From Maylandia zebra (lineage: Eukaryota > Chordata > Actinopteri > Cichliformes > Cichlidae), in assembly GCF_041146795.1 (NCBI RefSeq), contig NC_135185.1, positions 12,683,529 to 12,747,528 of the forward strand: DNA of 64,000 nt, written 5' to 3'. The stretch's first letter is position 1. The number at the start of each line of letters is the position of its first letter. Both the position numbers and the translations under genes were made by a program. Of the stretch, positions 50,440 to 61,050 are shown one piece after another. The notes under the pieces are model-generated. The model saw nothing but the letters and a program-made list of their open reading frames with translations. It did not search any database and was not told where the DNA came from.

Positions 50440-51710
50440 CATGTAATGCCTATACTGCAAAAGATGACATGTAATGCTGTCAAAGCTTTAATACATAATA
50501 ATTTTGCATGCCTGTCACTAGAACTTCATTCATTCTAAATTGTTTAGTGTTTAAAGTGATAAATTGTTGTTAGTAGGTGAGACCTTCTAATAAGATCCGC
50601 ACTGTGACATTTATAGAGCAGGGTGTTTATTCACACTTGAGGCTGACACATTAAATGGTTGTCAGCTCAGCTGAAATGGTTTTCATGTCTGAACTTTATT
50701 TCCTATTTTCATGCTGATTACTGCTTGAAAAGGGGTTTCAACTTTCCAAGAAAGCCCACTTTTAAGTATGTAAGTCGCTGATACAGGGTAAATATAAATG
50801 TTGCTGAAGTCGTAACAAAAGCTCAGATTGCATTAAAATAATTGCAAGAAAGCCAAAGGAGACATGAGTATGGTACTGGGTCCGACTTGGGCACTAAAAC
50901 AATGATTAGATTATGTGACAAACAAGCCATAATCAGTCACAGAAGTGCTGATTATGCACATATCCACAGCATCAAATAGGGCCGCTGGCATGGATAATTT
51001 ATCCAAAAGGAGTTGTTTGGAGTGTGTGACGTGATGCACTGGATTATGGCATAAATTAAAGTGATCAGCCACTCCGAGTGCAACCCACATCACAAAAGAT
51101 CACGGGGGAAAAAGCCAAAAGAAAAACATCAACTAAGACCCAAAGGCTGTCTCAAAAAGTCTGGAAAGGTTCTCATGACCATCCGTCCAAGCTCCTTATG
51201 GGGACTTCATGTAGCTGACACACGGTTAGCTGATGTATTATCTGCTACACAGTGATAAGCTACAGGTCTATGGTTAGGCTAATATAAACATATTAACACA
51301 GGGACAGTAATGCAGGATGAGGGTTAAACTGCTCTCAGCTAACATCCATGGTAAAGACAAACACCATCATATAGAAAGAATAAAACAATGAAGATGGAAG
51401 AAACTATTATGTCCCTGCATTGTTTGGGTTACTTCAGATCCCAAACGTAAAGAAATCTTTTGAAAGTTTTAAACAGCATATACATGTATCTTTACAAGAA
51501 TGATCACTGAGTAGTTTTTGGAGAGGTGCTTTTGTCTAATCAGTTCAGAATCAGGAGTTATACAAACACAGCATTTACCAATATACTCTAAAATATAACG
51601 CTAGCGTGCTCATATGTTCAAGTTTGCAGTGATAGCCCTGCTAAGATTTATTTCTTATCACAACACAGTAGCATACAAACTGACAAATTTTAGCCCTCCA
51701 AGAGATTGCA
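50440..51710. other. Non-coding stretch with a candidate regulatory block
   Basis: Repeat-free. At 50890-51080 several GATTA/TAATC words cluster, including GCCATAATC (50926-50934) and its exact reverse complement GATTATGGC (51042-51050). No reading frame of note. Confidence 0.35.
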
Positions 51711-51714
51711 GACT

Positions 51715-51787
51715 TGTCCAGAGTGAACCCTGCTGCTCGCCCTATGACAGCTGGGATAGGTCCCAGCCCACCTGGATGGATGGATCC
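51715..51787 (+). repeat. SINE/RTE-type repeat tail only
   Basis: 'tgaaccctgctgctcgccct' followed by 'atgacagctgggataggtcc' and GGATGGATGGAT is the 3' end of the family seen at 26.85 kb. The head is missing, as expected for a 5'-truncated retrocopy. Confidence 0.65.
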
Positions 51788-53032
51788 GGTTAAGTTGACT
51801 GCAAGGATTTAACGGTAAATCATCCAGGTGTTGGTGTCAATGTCAATTGTTTTTCTTTTGGCTTTTTTGTCAATGTCAATGACATTCGGCATCGTAATGA
51901 ATAAACAGTTAACTCTGCGCCTCCTGAGCAGTTTAAGCAACTACCAATAAGAGCTCATACTGATTGACACATGACAGGGAGGCAAAAACACCAGAGGGTA
52001 AACTAGGCAACCCGAGCCTGGATTATTCGCAATGCACATGCTTCCTTTGTGGACATCTCTTTGAAGTTAGCCAGCTTCAGCATAAATGTGAATATCTGCA
52101 ATCTTATAAACCAAACCGTATTCTTTATGGTGTATCAATTGTACGTCCTGCTTTTGTAAATTACTTACTAATAAAAAATTAATTACAGACTCTGAAATGA
52201 TCAACCTGGTCTGTTTAGGCTGATTTTCCTTTTGTCTCTGAAGCTTGGACGAGGAGAACAATCGAACCATAATGTGGGAGGGATGAAGAGGCAGAGCGGA
52301 GGAGGAAGAGCAGGTTGTGATAATGATGAATGAGATGATGGCACACTGACCTAGTAATGCAGCAGCTTCATTGCCAGTGGGGGTAAGCTGCCCTACTACT
52401 ACTGTACGCCCCTGTCTGATACACACAGCCATTTTTCCCTCTGCCTCACTCATCAAGCCTTTCTGCTCTCCTTAACCTCTCACCCTTTCCTCTTACTTGT
52501 CCTACCATCTGTTTTATCTCTCGCTCCCGTCGTACCTGCCCTGCATGTTATGACAACAGACAGAAACAAGGCACCGTTGGTGGAATTTGCCAAGAACTGT
52601 TCAAGCCTCGAGATCAGAGACAAACACAGGGAGACAATGAACAGGAGTCAACAAAGACAGAAAGAATTTATGATGAGGAAAACCAAAATAAAGCCTGGTG
52701 GGGAGGGTAGATGTTAAAAGGGAACCACGCTTAATTTCCCTGTAGTCACAGAGAGGCTGAGAGTCTTGCCTGCTTAAATTGTGGGAGTCATCTCAGTTAA
52801 GCAAACCTCGGCAAAATGATAAGGCAAACAAACAAACAGAACGCCAAGGCCTTCCCTTCTCCTGCCTTTCCACTGAACTGTGTGCCTTTGTAACATCGGC
52901 CAGAAATGTTGATAGAAGCAGCAGTTGCCATGGTAACCAACTCTGGCCCCCTGTCTGCACGCATACAGAAATGTAGGGTGGATTGGGAAGGGGGGGGAGT
53001 TTGTCGCGTCATGTCTGCCACCTTAGGCAGGG

Positions 53033-53034
<2 letters not shown>
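51788..53034. other. Non-coding stretch, nothing recognised
   Basis: Short frames only. A G-rich patch (52987-52999) precedes the GT repeat. No exon or transposon identified. Confidence 0.4.

Positions 53035-53104
<70 letters not shown>
53035..53104. repeat. (GT)35 microsatellite
   Basis: Pure GT run of 70 bases. The neighbouring frames on either strand that read Val/Cys or His/Thr repeats are artefacts of it. Confidence 0.98.
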
Positions 53105-53105
<1 letters not shown>

Positions 53106-53399
53106 TGAAGGGAAATCTACAGTAAACACATCCACTGTTTCTTTCCCTCCATTTTTAGAGCTTGTGTTGTTTTCCAGGCTCCCCCTGCGATGTGAACGAC
53201 TGTTTTATCAATGAGGCGAGTCAAACATGCAAGCCTGGCTCAGCACTGGACATCCCTCCTGCATCCCTTCCTCCTCCTCCGTCTCCTCTGAGAGCCACTG
53301 CCAGACCCTGCACAAGCCCCTGGCCAAGATGGCTGCCATGTGCAGCTTTGTGGTTGCCTGCTGGTGAGGGCCTTTTTGCAGTCAATAAGCTAGTTGATC

Positions 53400-53625
53400 G
53401 AAATAATTAGCATTACAATGGGCTTTCTTTTAAGTCGACACGCTCGTATTCATGGCAGTGAAGAGGGCTGTGCACCTGATTGTCCTTGTAATTAGGTGCT
53501 TGGCAATGCAAATGCTGTGTTTAGGAGAGACATAAAATCGCATTTACAACTCGGCGTATAAACAAAGCCGCTTGGACGCCACTTTTGAGCAAAATTCAGT
53601 GTTGCATTAGCATTTTCGATGCTTT
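53400..53625. promoter_or_regulatory. Candidate conserved non-coding enhancer
   Basis: This repeat-free block about 5 kb upstream of the marcksl1 start has a dense set of recognisable words. These are TAATTAG (twice), SOX-type ACAATGG at 53415, octamer ATGCAAAT at 53506 and a forkhead/SOX-like TATAAACAAAG near 53557. Given its position it could act on marcksl1. That is inference from motif content, which on its own has a high false-positive rate. Confidence 0.35.
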
Positions 53626-56600
53626 AAATAATATTATTTTCTACTCTGAAAGGTGCTGTACGATTGCATCAGTTATTTAGGTACTCGAGCTCTCAGCTGT
53701 GAGACAAACGTGAAGTAAAACCAAAGGAAAGCACACAGGAAACAGCCTGCACTCTTGTTTTTGTGATTTTGTATGCATGGATTGCTGACAAGCTGAGGAA
53801 CCTTGGGAAATTACATATTCATCATGCTGATCTGCTCAAGTAATCTGTTCAAGGTGACTGTCATAAAGATAACTTTTTCTCCTCCCAGAAGCAAAAGGAA
53901 CTCCAGAGACGTGTTTCTGATGCTGCTCCCTCGCTCCAGTCCTCCTCTCTCTCTTTTATTTTTTTTATCCCTCTCTCTTTCTAATTGTAATGCACAGTTG
54001 GCTTGCAGGGAGCGAGAGAGACAATGGGGGCTTTTTGGTGAGAACTCATCCCATGTCAGGGGATGAAAAATGGCCAGCAGCACAAACAGGGGCATTGACC
54101 GGCTCATTGGGGGGGGGCACCACATTAAACGTGACAGAAATAAGCAGACAGGTCAAGACCAGGGGTATTTCTTCAGCCACATTCTCGTTTTTCTCAAGGA
54201 AATCAGGACTTGTTATCATCACAGTGTGCATCCTACAAGTGTGCATGTGTGCTCTGCATAGTTAATAAATAGTAAGGCTTCCATGTCAGTGCCTTGGCTT
54301 TTTTTGTGCTTATTGCACTCTTAACGGCACCATTTTTCATTTTTAAATGGGTGGTTGGGGAAGGCCATTGCACCTCATTACCTGTGGGAGTTGTGTCTCT
54401 TTTCCGTTTGCTGAGAATGAGATGAGACGATTGATTCCACATTCAAACCTGCGAACCAATATAGAGTGACGAGCACTTTAAAAAGTGGGGAAACAGCCAG
54501 CGCAGCTCTCTTCACCCTGAAAACACTCCAATGTCACTTTTAAATTTGCCTAATAATTTATGTCCTGTTTTACCTCTGCACAAGTGGTTTCATAAGGACC
54601 CACATCCTTAAACTCTCATCATGCAACCGCAGCTATTGTTTCTTTTTTTTTGTGAGCAGGGACCTTTACCTTTGGACAAAGGTATAGATGTAGGCTAAGC
54701 AAAGCCTTAAGTGCTAAGGGGGCAATGAGGCCAAGTAGGTGTAAAAGAAAGCATGCAGAGGATTTTAGAGGGAGAAAACTATTTCTTTTAAAGCTGAACC
54801 CTGGTGTTATAAGACCCACTAACACTGAGTCTTTTCAAAGCAATAATGCTCATGTTTGGTTCCTGACTAGGAACCAAAATATTACACCTACTCTCAAGAA
54901 CCTTTAGTGATTTCAGCCGTTTTGTGTGGGTTCTTCTTTCTCATTGCCAAGGCTTTCTCTGGCAATCAATTACACTCCTAGTACAGCTCTAAGATGTCAC
55001 TTTGCAGTCTTTGAAAAGCCTCCCAGTCAGTACAGAGCGCCTTATAATCTTATGTCACTTTTAAAACTGCCGATCAACAGTCTGCTTCCTGTTTTTCACC
55101 TGCACATGCATGTCCAGTGTACATCTACATACAAGTAGAAAGATCCCTGTATTAACGTAATATTAAACTTTTGTATACACTTTCTTCTAATACCCAGGTC
55201 ATAGTGGTTTGTCATGTGATACCAAAAAGAGGAGGGCCAGAGTGACATGCAAAGTCTGCTGGGAAACGCTTCAAGGGATCAGAAAACCACCTCAGCATTG
55301 GATTGAAACACAAGTTGGTTTGTGATTATATTTCTGTTTAACAAACAACACTGAAAGCATTCAACCTCTATTAAATACGGCTTTGTTTTATTTTCCTGTA
55401 ACAGTTTGCAATTACACAATCTTATTAGCTACAGAAATGCAGAAAAAACATTCAGATATTGGATATTGATTCTATAAATAGTGAACAGGATTACATTGTG
55501 TACTACATACTAAGTAAGAGTAACGTCTCATACTTGGAAATAAAATACTCATTAAGGGGCATGCGCCCTCTATAAGAGAAAAGAAGGTTAAATATATGTT
55601 AATTAAAATAATCATTACAATAATGGGAGTAGCTGTAACAATAGTTGTTGCTTCCACTGCTGATAAGACACTGTTATCAATCTGATGTAGGCAAGACTGC
55701 GAGGGGGTGTGAGAGCAGGAGGCCCAAAGGGGCAATTAACCTGCCTTTATACCCCCGCCCCACCATCTTTGAAAGTTTACAGATCAAAGTATCCCCAAAG
55801 TTTAAAGCATTCCTGTGTACTCAGAAAACCCACTTGCAAAAATCAGGCCAGAAGAATCTGGAAATTTGAGGTTTGTTTGAGTTTTTTCAAATTAAAGTTG
55901 ACCTTTAAGTTTGTCACCCAGTAAAACACTTTTTTTCTCCAGCCAGTGACTTTTTGACCTTCACTGCTTTTGAAATAAATCTGGGCTGACCTCGCCCCGC
56001 TAAGCTGCCTGACAGGGACTTGTTTGGATATCGTTCCTGTGCCGAGGACTCAGGGCCTCTTCCCAGTGTCTTTCTCATTTTTAATATTCTTACCTAAGAA
56101 ATTTCTTATTGTTAATATAATTTTTACTCCCTTTGGTTCCAAATGCTTGATGCCAGACTGAACATAATTCCCACAGCACCACCTCACGGGTACACCTATC
56201 CTAGTGTTCCATATCAGAGCACTGAAAGGAACCACACAACCATAATTGAGCCATGAATCCACTGAAAGGTGAGACCGGGGGGGTTAAAAACATCATGTGT
56301 TTCTCTTTCTTGACTCAGTTTGGGAGAATGTATGGAGGTCGGTCAGGAGGGGTGGGGAGGTGTAGATGTTGAACCCCTCGGAGTGTGTTCCACTCTGGGA
56401 AGCTTGGCCCGCAAATGGCTGGGGATCATTCTCTGGGTGGTGTATGCATGCCTTGCATACCACAGCTGTGACATGTGTGTGTGTTTGTGTGGAGGGGGGT
56501 TGTTCTAGTGGGTGAACAGGGGGAACGAGACGGACCCACGTAGGGATGCTCTAAAAGAAGGAGGAAATCATAAATTGCACTTAATGAAGCAGGAGAAGGG

Positions 56601-56795
56601 GGCTCGGCGCCGTGTTTTTGTTAACGTGGGGTCCCATGAGGGATAAATGATGGGAAAGGAAATTTGACAATTAGGTTTAAAAGGAAGAAGCTGGTATACA
56701 AAAGCATGTATGCAGGATATAGAAGCTTTCCACTGGCTTTCATAACTCTTAAAACACATGACCCCTGACCTCTCGGAGAAAAAAAAACGCAGTGT
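53626..56795. other. Non-coding stretch, nothing coding recognised
   Basis: No exon recognised. A C/T-rich patch at 53925-53985 and a G8 run at 54109-54116 are the only compositional marks. The block 54270-54480 is repeat-free and may be regulatory (CATTACCTG, GATTGATT words), at low confidence. Confidence 0.4.
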
Positions 56796-56799
56796 CACT

Positions 56800-57090
56800 G
56801 CAGCGACCGTGGGATGCACGGTTCTAGCCAACGAGACCTCATTAATAGCCGACAGTCTGATTCACTGTCTCGGTGTCTGTGTTGGTGACAAAGCAGCCCC
56901 AGTGCCATCTCAAAGTCTCTTCTGAGTGCGCTGCGTGTTATGTAACAGGTTTTCTCTTGGAAAGCCGGGCCCTGTCACTCAAATTCCAGAGGAGGCCATT
57001 AAAATTCCTCGCTTCTCATTGATGTGCTGTTGTTCTGTGATCATCGAGTTCTGCGGAGGGCCTCTTTGAGATAAAGGATGTTGCCGGGAG
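56800..57090. promoter_or_regulatory. Candidate conserved non-coding element upstream of marcksl1
   Basis: This repeat-free block retains CpG and has words such as CATTAATAG, TTATGTAACAG, CCATTAAAATTCC and GATCATCGAG. It lies 1.3-1.6 kb upstream of the marcksl1 ATG, just distal to the likely core promoter, so a proximal enhancer role would be natural. No transcript evidence is visible. Confidence 0.3.
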
Positions 57091-58049
57091 GCTGAACAGC
57101 AGATTAACGTGGGACACCTCAGAGAGCTGGAAGTCCTAGGTTTGGAATGATCGAACTTTTTTAGAGGGATTCAAAATGTTTATCCATAACTAATGGCTTA
57201 CTACTTCAACCATTGGGCTACTACTCTATTTACCAGATATTCAGTATGCTAGTGAACACAACTGCTTCAACTCCATATTTCTATCCTTAACTGACAACAT
57301 CCACTGTTAGTCCACGTCTGCATTTTAGCTACAACTGTAACGACTCATCACCGCTACAGATGAAAAGGAACAGTTTTACTTGCTTGTGATGGAATAAAAT
57401 GACTGAAATGCAGTGTGTTTACATGTTCGTGCTTATATGTTTACTCGTTTCTTCTTTCATCTAACTGTTAAAGCTGAATCTGTTTTTCATGTGTTTTGTC
57501 TTAAGACATATTTTATGTTCATTTTTCATCTTCAGGCACACAAACACTGATAAAAAATACTTTTAGTGTTGACCTTTATGCTACCTCTATTTTTTCTCAC
57601 AGTTTATTGAATGGTTATGATTTACTGATCACGTCTTAGACATTATTTATTTGAGGAGAATATAATTTTCTATCCAATGGGTGTCATATATTAGAGTTTT
57701 TAATCAAAACAAGAGACACGTGCACATTTAGGTTTTCATTTCAAATAAAAGATAAAACGTCTTCTTTAAAATGCTTTGATGCACTTCTTTAAACTCCTTT
57801 ATGTATAGCAGTGATGCTGTGCATGTACTCAGGACTTTTATTATTTCCACTGCTTGTTCTTACCTTCACTTAACTTTTCTGCTCACCTGTTCGGGTCAGA
57901 CTTCTAAAACTTGTCTTGTTTTCCTGAACAGATGAATGAATTTTTCAATTTGTGCCAAATTATAAACAATTCACAAGAGAACAAAGTTTAAAATGTGTCC
58001 ACAATCTTCCAGACATCTGAAGCAGCTGGAAAATAAAGTCTTGCTCATT
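57091..58049. other. AT-rich spacer upstream of the marcksl1 promoter
   Basis: AT-rich, with no coding frame, no recognised repeat and no hairpin. There is an abrupt change to GC-richer DNA at about 58050. Confidence 0.5.
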
Positions 58050-58431
58050 CTCCAGCTGAGTGGCAGACTGTGGCAGTGACAGCCCGGAGAAGGAGGCCCA
58101 TCCCCCCGCTGCAGATTGGACAAAGCCCGGCCGCCACGCCCAGGGGAGGGGTCTCCGGTCGATTTTGAGGCGCGGTTGAAATACTCACAGCCGTCTCCCT
58201 GACATCCTTTAATTTGAGCTCAGCCTCCGTGGGGTTCACACACGCTTAAGGGGGGGTCTTCTCGTTGACAAACCTTTGTAAGGGAGAAGGAGATCCTGTC
58301 GGATTTTCACCTCTGTTTTTTAGGCGGAAAGCTCTCACCTATCCCAGAACTGGATTTTTAAATCTCAAAAACTCGAGGGTTTTCTTTTTCGATTTTATTT
58401 TTTGTTCATAAAAACTAAAGGAAAGACAGAA
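58050..58431 (+). promoter_or_regulatory. marcksl1: Likely core promoter and 5' UTR of marcksl1
   Basis: The DNA becomes GC- and CpG-richer here. An inverted CCAAT box (ATTGG, 58114-58118) is followed by a GC/KLF-type box (CCGCCACGCCC, 58131-58141). No TATA box is evident, as is usual for CpG-rich promoters. The transcription start cannot be fixed by reading, but likely lies between about 58150 and 58300. The 5' leader is U/A-rich just before the ATG, whose context is GAAATGG (G at -3, G at +4), a good start context. Confidence 0.55.
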
Positions 58432-59017
58432 ATGGGAGCCCAGTTGTCCAAGGGTGGAGTAGCTGTTGAGGGCAAAGCCGCCGCCGACCCTGCTGCTGCT
58501 AAAGCCAACGGCCAGGTGAGTAAAGCGGGCCCGGTGCGCCCGAGCATCAGCGGGGAGCCACATGGCACCCGACGCCCACTGGCGGCATGGGTGCCGCGAT
58601 GGGGGGCTGGCGGTCGCTCCTTCGTGTCAGGGTTCGTTCATAGCTGTGGGGGGAAAACACTTAAAACTGAATTTAGCCTAAAATGAGGGCATCGGGAGAC
58701 CTCCGGCTGGGCAGCCGTCGAGCAGCGCGCAGTTGCCCGCCTGCCTTTGTTAATTCCGCCTGCTGTCCCACTGGGGAGATTTACGCGCACATTTCACCCG
58801 AGAGCGTCGGATTTGGGTCCCCGTGTGAGTTTTGAGCGTGTTTTCTGTCATGAGTTGAGCGGATAGTCGCTCTGAGCGTCGAACAAAAGATGTGAGGCGA
58901 GCGGCGCAAAGGATGCAAATGCGCTCTGCTGGAGGCGCATTTTGCGGAGTTGCAAACAAAGCGCGTGCAGGCGCCAGTTCTGACCCCATTTCCCCCCCGG
59001 CTGTTACCCACACACAG

Positions 59018-59065
<48 letters not shown>

Positions 59066-59453
59066 TGGAGTGGGTTTCCGCGTAAACTTTGAACAATTTA
59101 AATATGTTAGAAGTGAATTGTGCGTTTCGATTAGTGGTGTGTGACTGATCCGGTCAGGATACGCGTTATTACAGAGATGCCCAGATGAACTCATGTGACC
59201 CACTTCGAGACATGTAAAAACGTCCCTGTTGCTGCTGTTGGCGAGTGCGTGGACTGATTGTGGCTTTGTCTGAGCTGAAGCTGATGTGAGCTGTCTGCGC
59301 TCTTGCGTGGAGCTGGTAGATGTAGGATGAGAGCGCAGAGCAGGTTTCACGGGGATTCCTTTGTTCCCCAACTTGCTGGTAGTGTTGATGTTTTTGATGT
59401 AGCACTACTGCCCCCGTGTGCCAGCTCAGAGTAATACAGACAGCTGTTAAATC

Positions 59454-59484
<31 letters not shown>

Positions 59485-60192
59485 ACCACAGTCAGAGCTG
59501 CTCTCCTGAAGAATAACATGGATTAACTGTAGGCATAAATGGGCTAATGTTAATGTGTTTACAGTGCGCTCATCTCATTATGCATAAATAATTCTTCGTT
59601 TCCGCAGGCAGTGTGTTTGCGTTGACCCACCTCCAGTGTTTTAATCTATGACTCTTTCTCTCTGCAGGAGAACGGCCATGTCAAAACCAACGGCGATGTT
59701 TCAGCCAAACCCGACGGGGAAGCAGCGGCCGCGGATGGAAATGGAACCGCGGAGCCAGCCAAGGAGGGCGAGACCAGCGCCGGAGACGCTATCGAGCCTG
59801 CTCCTGCGGCCGAGGGCGAGGCAGCCAAAGCGGAGGGCGAGGCTGCCAAGGAGGTCAAGAAGAAGAAGAAGTTCTCCCTGAAGAACTCCTTCAAGTTCAA
59901 GGGCATCTCGCTGAAGAAGAACAAGAAGGGCAGCGAGGAGGGCAAGGAGGAGGCCACCTCCCCTACGACCGAGGACAAGCCCGAGGAGAACGGCCATGCA
60001 GCCAAGGAAACCAAAGAGGAGACGCCGGCCACCGAGGCTAAAGAGGGCGAGGCCGCAGAGGCCGCTCCTGCACCCGAGGAAGAGGCCAAGGCCGCCGAGG
60101 AGGCCCCACCAACAGAGGCCGCACCCGCCGAGGAGGCCCCTGCCGAGGACACGACACCCGCAGCCTCCGAGGGCGAGGCCAAGGCAGAGTGA
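58432..60192 (+). CDS. marcksl1: MARCKS-like protein 1; join(58432..58515, 59668..60192), 202 aa
   Basis: A myristoylated, membrane- and actin-associated substrate of protein kinase C that binds calmodulin and sequesters acidic phospholipids such as PIP2.
What is seen: exon 1 encodes 28 aa starting MGAQLSK (Gly2 is the N-myristoylation site) and ends KANGQ at a GT donor. Exon 2 resumes [10 protein letters not shown] after a CTCTCTGCAG acceptor, in phase 0. The junction falls inside the conserved MH2 domain, as in known MARCKS genes. The effector domain is at residues 92-115: five Lys, then [11 protein letters not shown] and ISLKKNKK. It keeps three serines (98, 102, 109) for PKC and hydrophobic anchors. 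The rest is Ala/Glu/Pro-rich, acidic and probably disordered.
The motif GDAIEPAP before the effector domain, the lack of Arg before its first Phe, and a length near 200 aa (MARCKS is about 300 or more) favour MARCKSL1 over MARCKS. Teleosts have a and b paralogues; I cannot choose between them. Confidence 0.95.
59018..59063. repeat. (CT)n(CA)n compound microsatellite in intron 1
   Basis: About six CT units are followed by about sixteen CA units inside the marcksl1 intron. Confidence 0.95.
59455..59484. repeat. C30 homopolymer in marcksl1 intron
   Basis: Thirty consecutive C on the sense strand, about 180 bases before the splice acceptor. Capable of i-motif/G-quadruplex formation; the length is likely unreliable in short-read assemblies. 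Confidence 0.95.
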
Positions 60193-61045
60193 CTGCACTC
60201 CAGCACGGCACCTGAACTGATTTTCCAAGATTAAAGTATATAAAAATATATATGAGAGACTCGTGCCACGCTCATAAAGTTATAAACAAAACTACAAAAG
60301 AAGACAAAGGATATATCACGTTTGCTGATTCAACCACCAGTTCACTGCCTTTTATTAGTTCTTCGACAGACGGAAACTCACCGGGCCCTCTCATGATGAA
60401 AGCGTTGGCTGGCGTTGCCCCCTCATGGTACACACAGGGACTGGCGTGCGGCGAAGGTAATGGATTGGATGTGGAGCGAATCAGGAATACTGACTTATTT
60501 TCCCAATTCATGGAGAAGCATCCTTTTAAACAGCGTGGCAGCCCTATAACATCTTATTTTTCTTTCTCATCTTTTTTTGGGATCTAAAAATTGTCACCGT
60601 CGGCGGAGTGGGGCAGACCATCTCCTTCACTCGAAATGACTGATATATGGACACATAAACCTTTCAGATCATCTTATTAATTTTTAGAATTCTACATTCC
60701 TATGTTTTACCCCCAAATTTCAAGTATTTTGTCATGTATAGGGAGGAGAACATCAAGGAGGGGAGGTGGAAAAAGATGTCTTTGTTCGTGCATTTTGGTT
60801 CTTTTTCTGGCTAAAACCACATTCGAGCTTCTTGAGTGTTGCAGTGTTCACATTTCAGAATTTATGGCGCAGGGGTTGGGATTGTGTACAAAAAAATGTG
60901 AGCTTTTTATCTGCAAACTGTCTCTGTAAATATGTTTTGGCCAATATTTTTGGTTCTCTTTATTTTGCTATCGTTTGAAGATGTTAATGGTTTTACTGTA
61001 ACTTTTAATTAATAAGGGTAAATAAATGTTTGATCCCCTCTGTCT
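60193..61045 (+). other. marcksl1: marcksl1 3' UTR with polyA signal
   Basis: After the TGA stop the DNA turns U-rich. A canonical AATAAA lies at 61021-61026, followed by a GT/T-rich downstream element (TCTGTCTGTCTTCTGCCTTG), so cleavage is expected near 61040-61050. A Pumilio recognition element, TGTAAATA, is at 60925-60932. The UTR length of about 850 bases is similar to what is known for mammalian MARCKSL1. Frames inside it (for example 60252-60587) are not genes. Confidence 0.8.
61021..61026 (+). terminator. marcksl1: Polyadenylation signal AATAAA
   Basis: Canonical hexamer in the right place, about 830 bases after the stop, with a U/GU-rich element 10-35 bases downstream. Confidence 0.8.
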
Positions 61046-61050
61046 GTCTT

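Larger units (their letters stand above)
58516..59667 (+). other. marcksl1: marcksl1 intron 1 (phase 0, GT-AG)
   Basis: The 1,152-bp intron begins GTGAGTAAAG and ends in a pyrimidine tract plus TCTGCAG. Its first part is CpG-rich like the promoter, suggesting the CpG island extends into it. It contains a CT/CA microsatellite (59018-59063) and a 30-C homopolymer (59455-59484). A branch-point-like CTAAT occurs at 59543-59547, though it is far from the acceptor. Confidence 0.92.

Noticed and set aside
58276..58323. Possible tiny intron in the 5' leader (GTAAGG ... TTTTTTAG)
   Set aside because: The interval is under 50 bases, too short for normal vertebrate splicing.
58402..58686. 94-codon + strand frame starting upstream of the marcksl1 ATG and reading through the donor site
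   Set aside because: The frame includes the real exon 1 but continues into the intron. The GTGAGT donor and the matching exon 2 show that splicing ends it at 58515. The upstream ATG adds residues before the conserved MGAQ myristoylation start.
59646..60228. Two minus-strand frames of 175-186 codons, Ala/Ser/Gly- or Leu/Gly-rich, opposite marcksl1 exon 2
   Set aside because: They are shadows of a GC-rich exon coding for Ala/Glu/Lys repeats. Low complexity with no independent signals.
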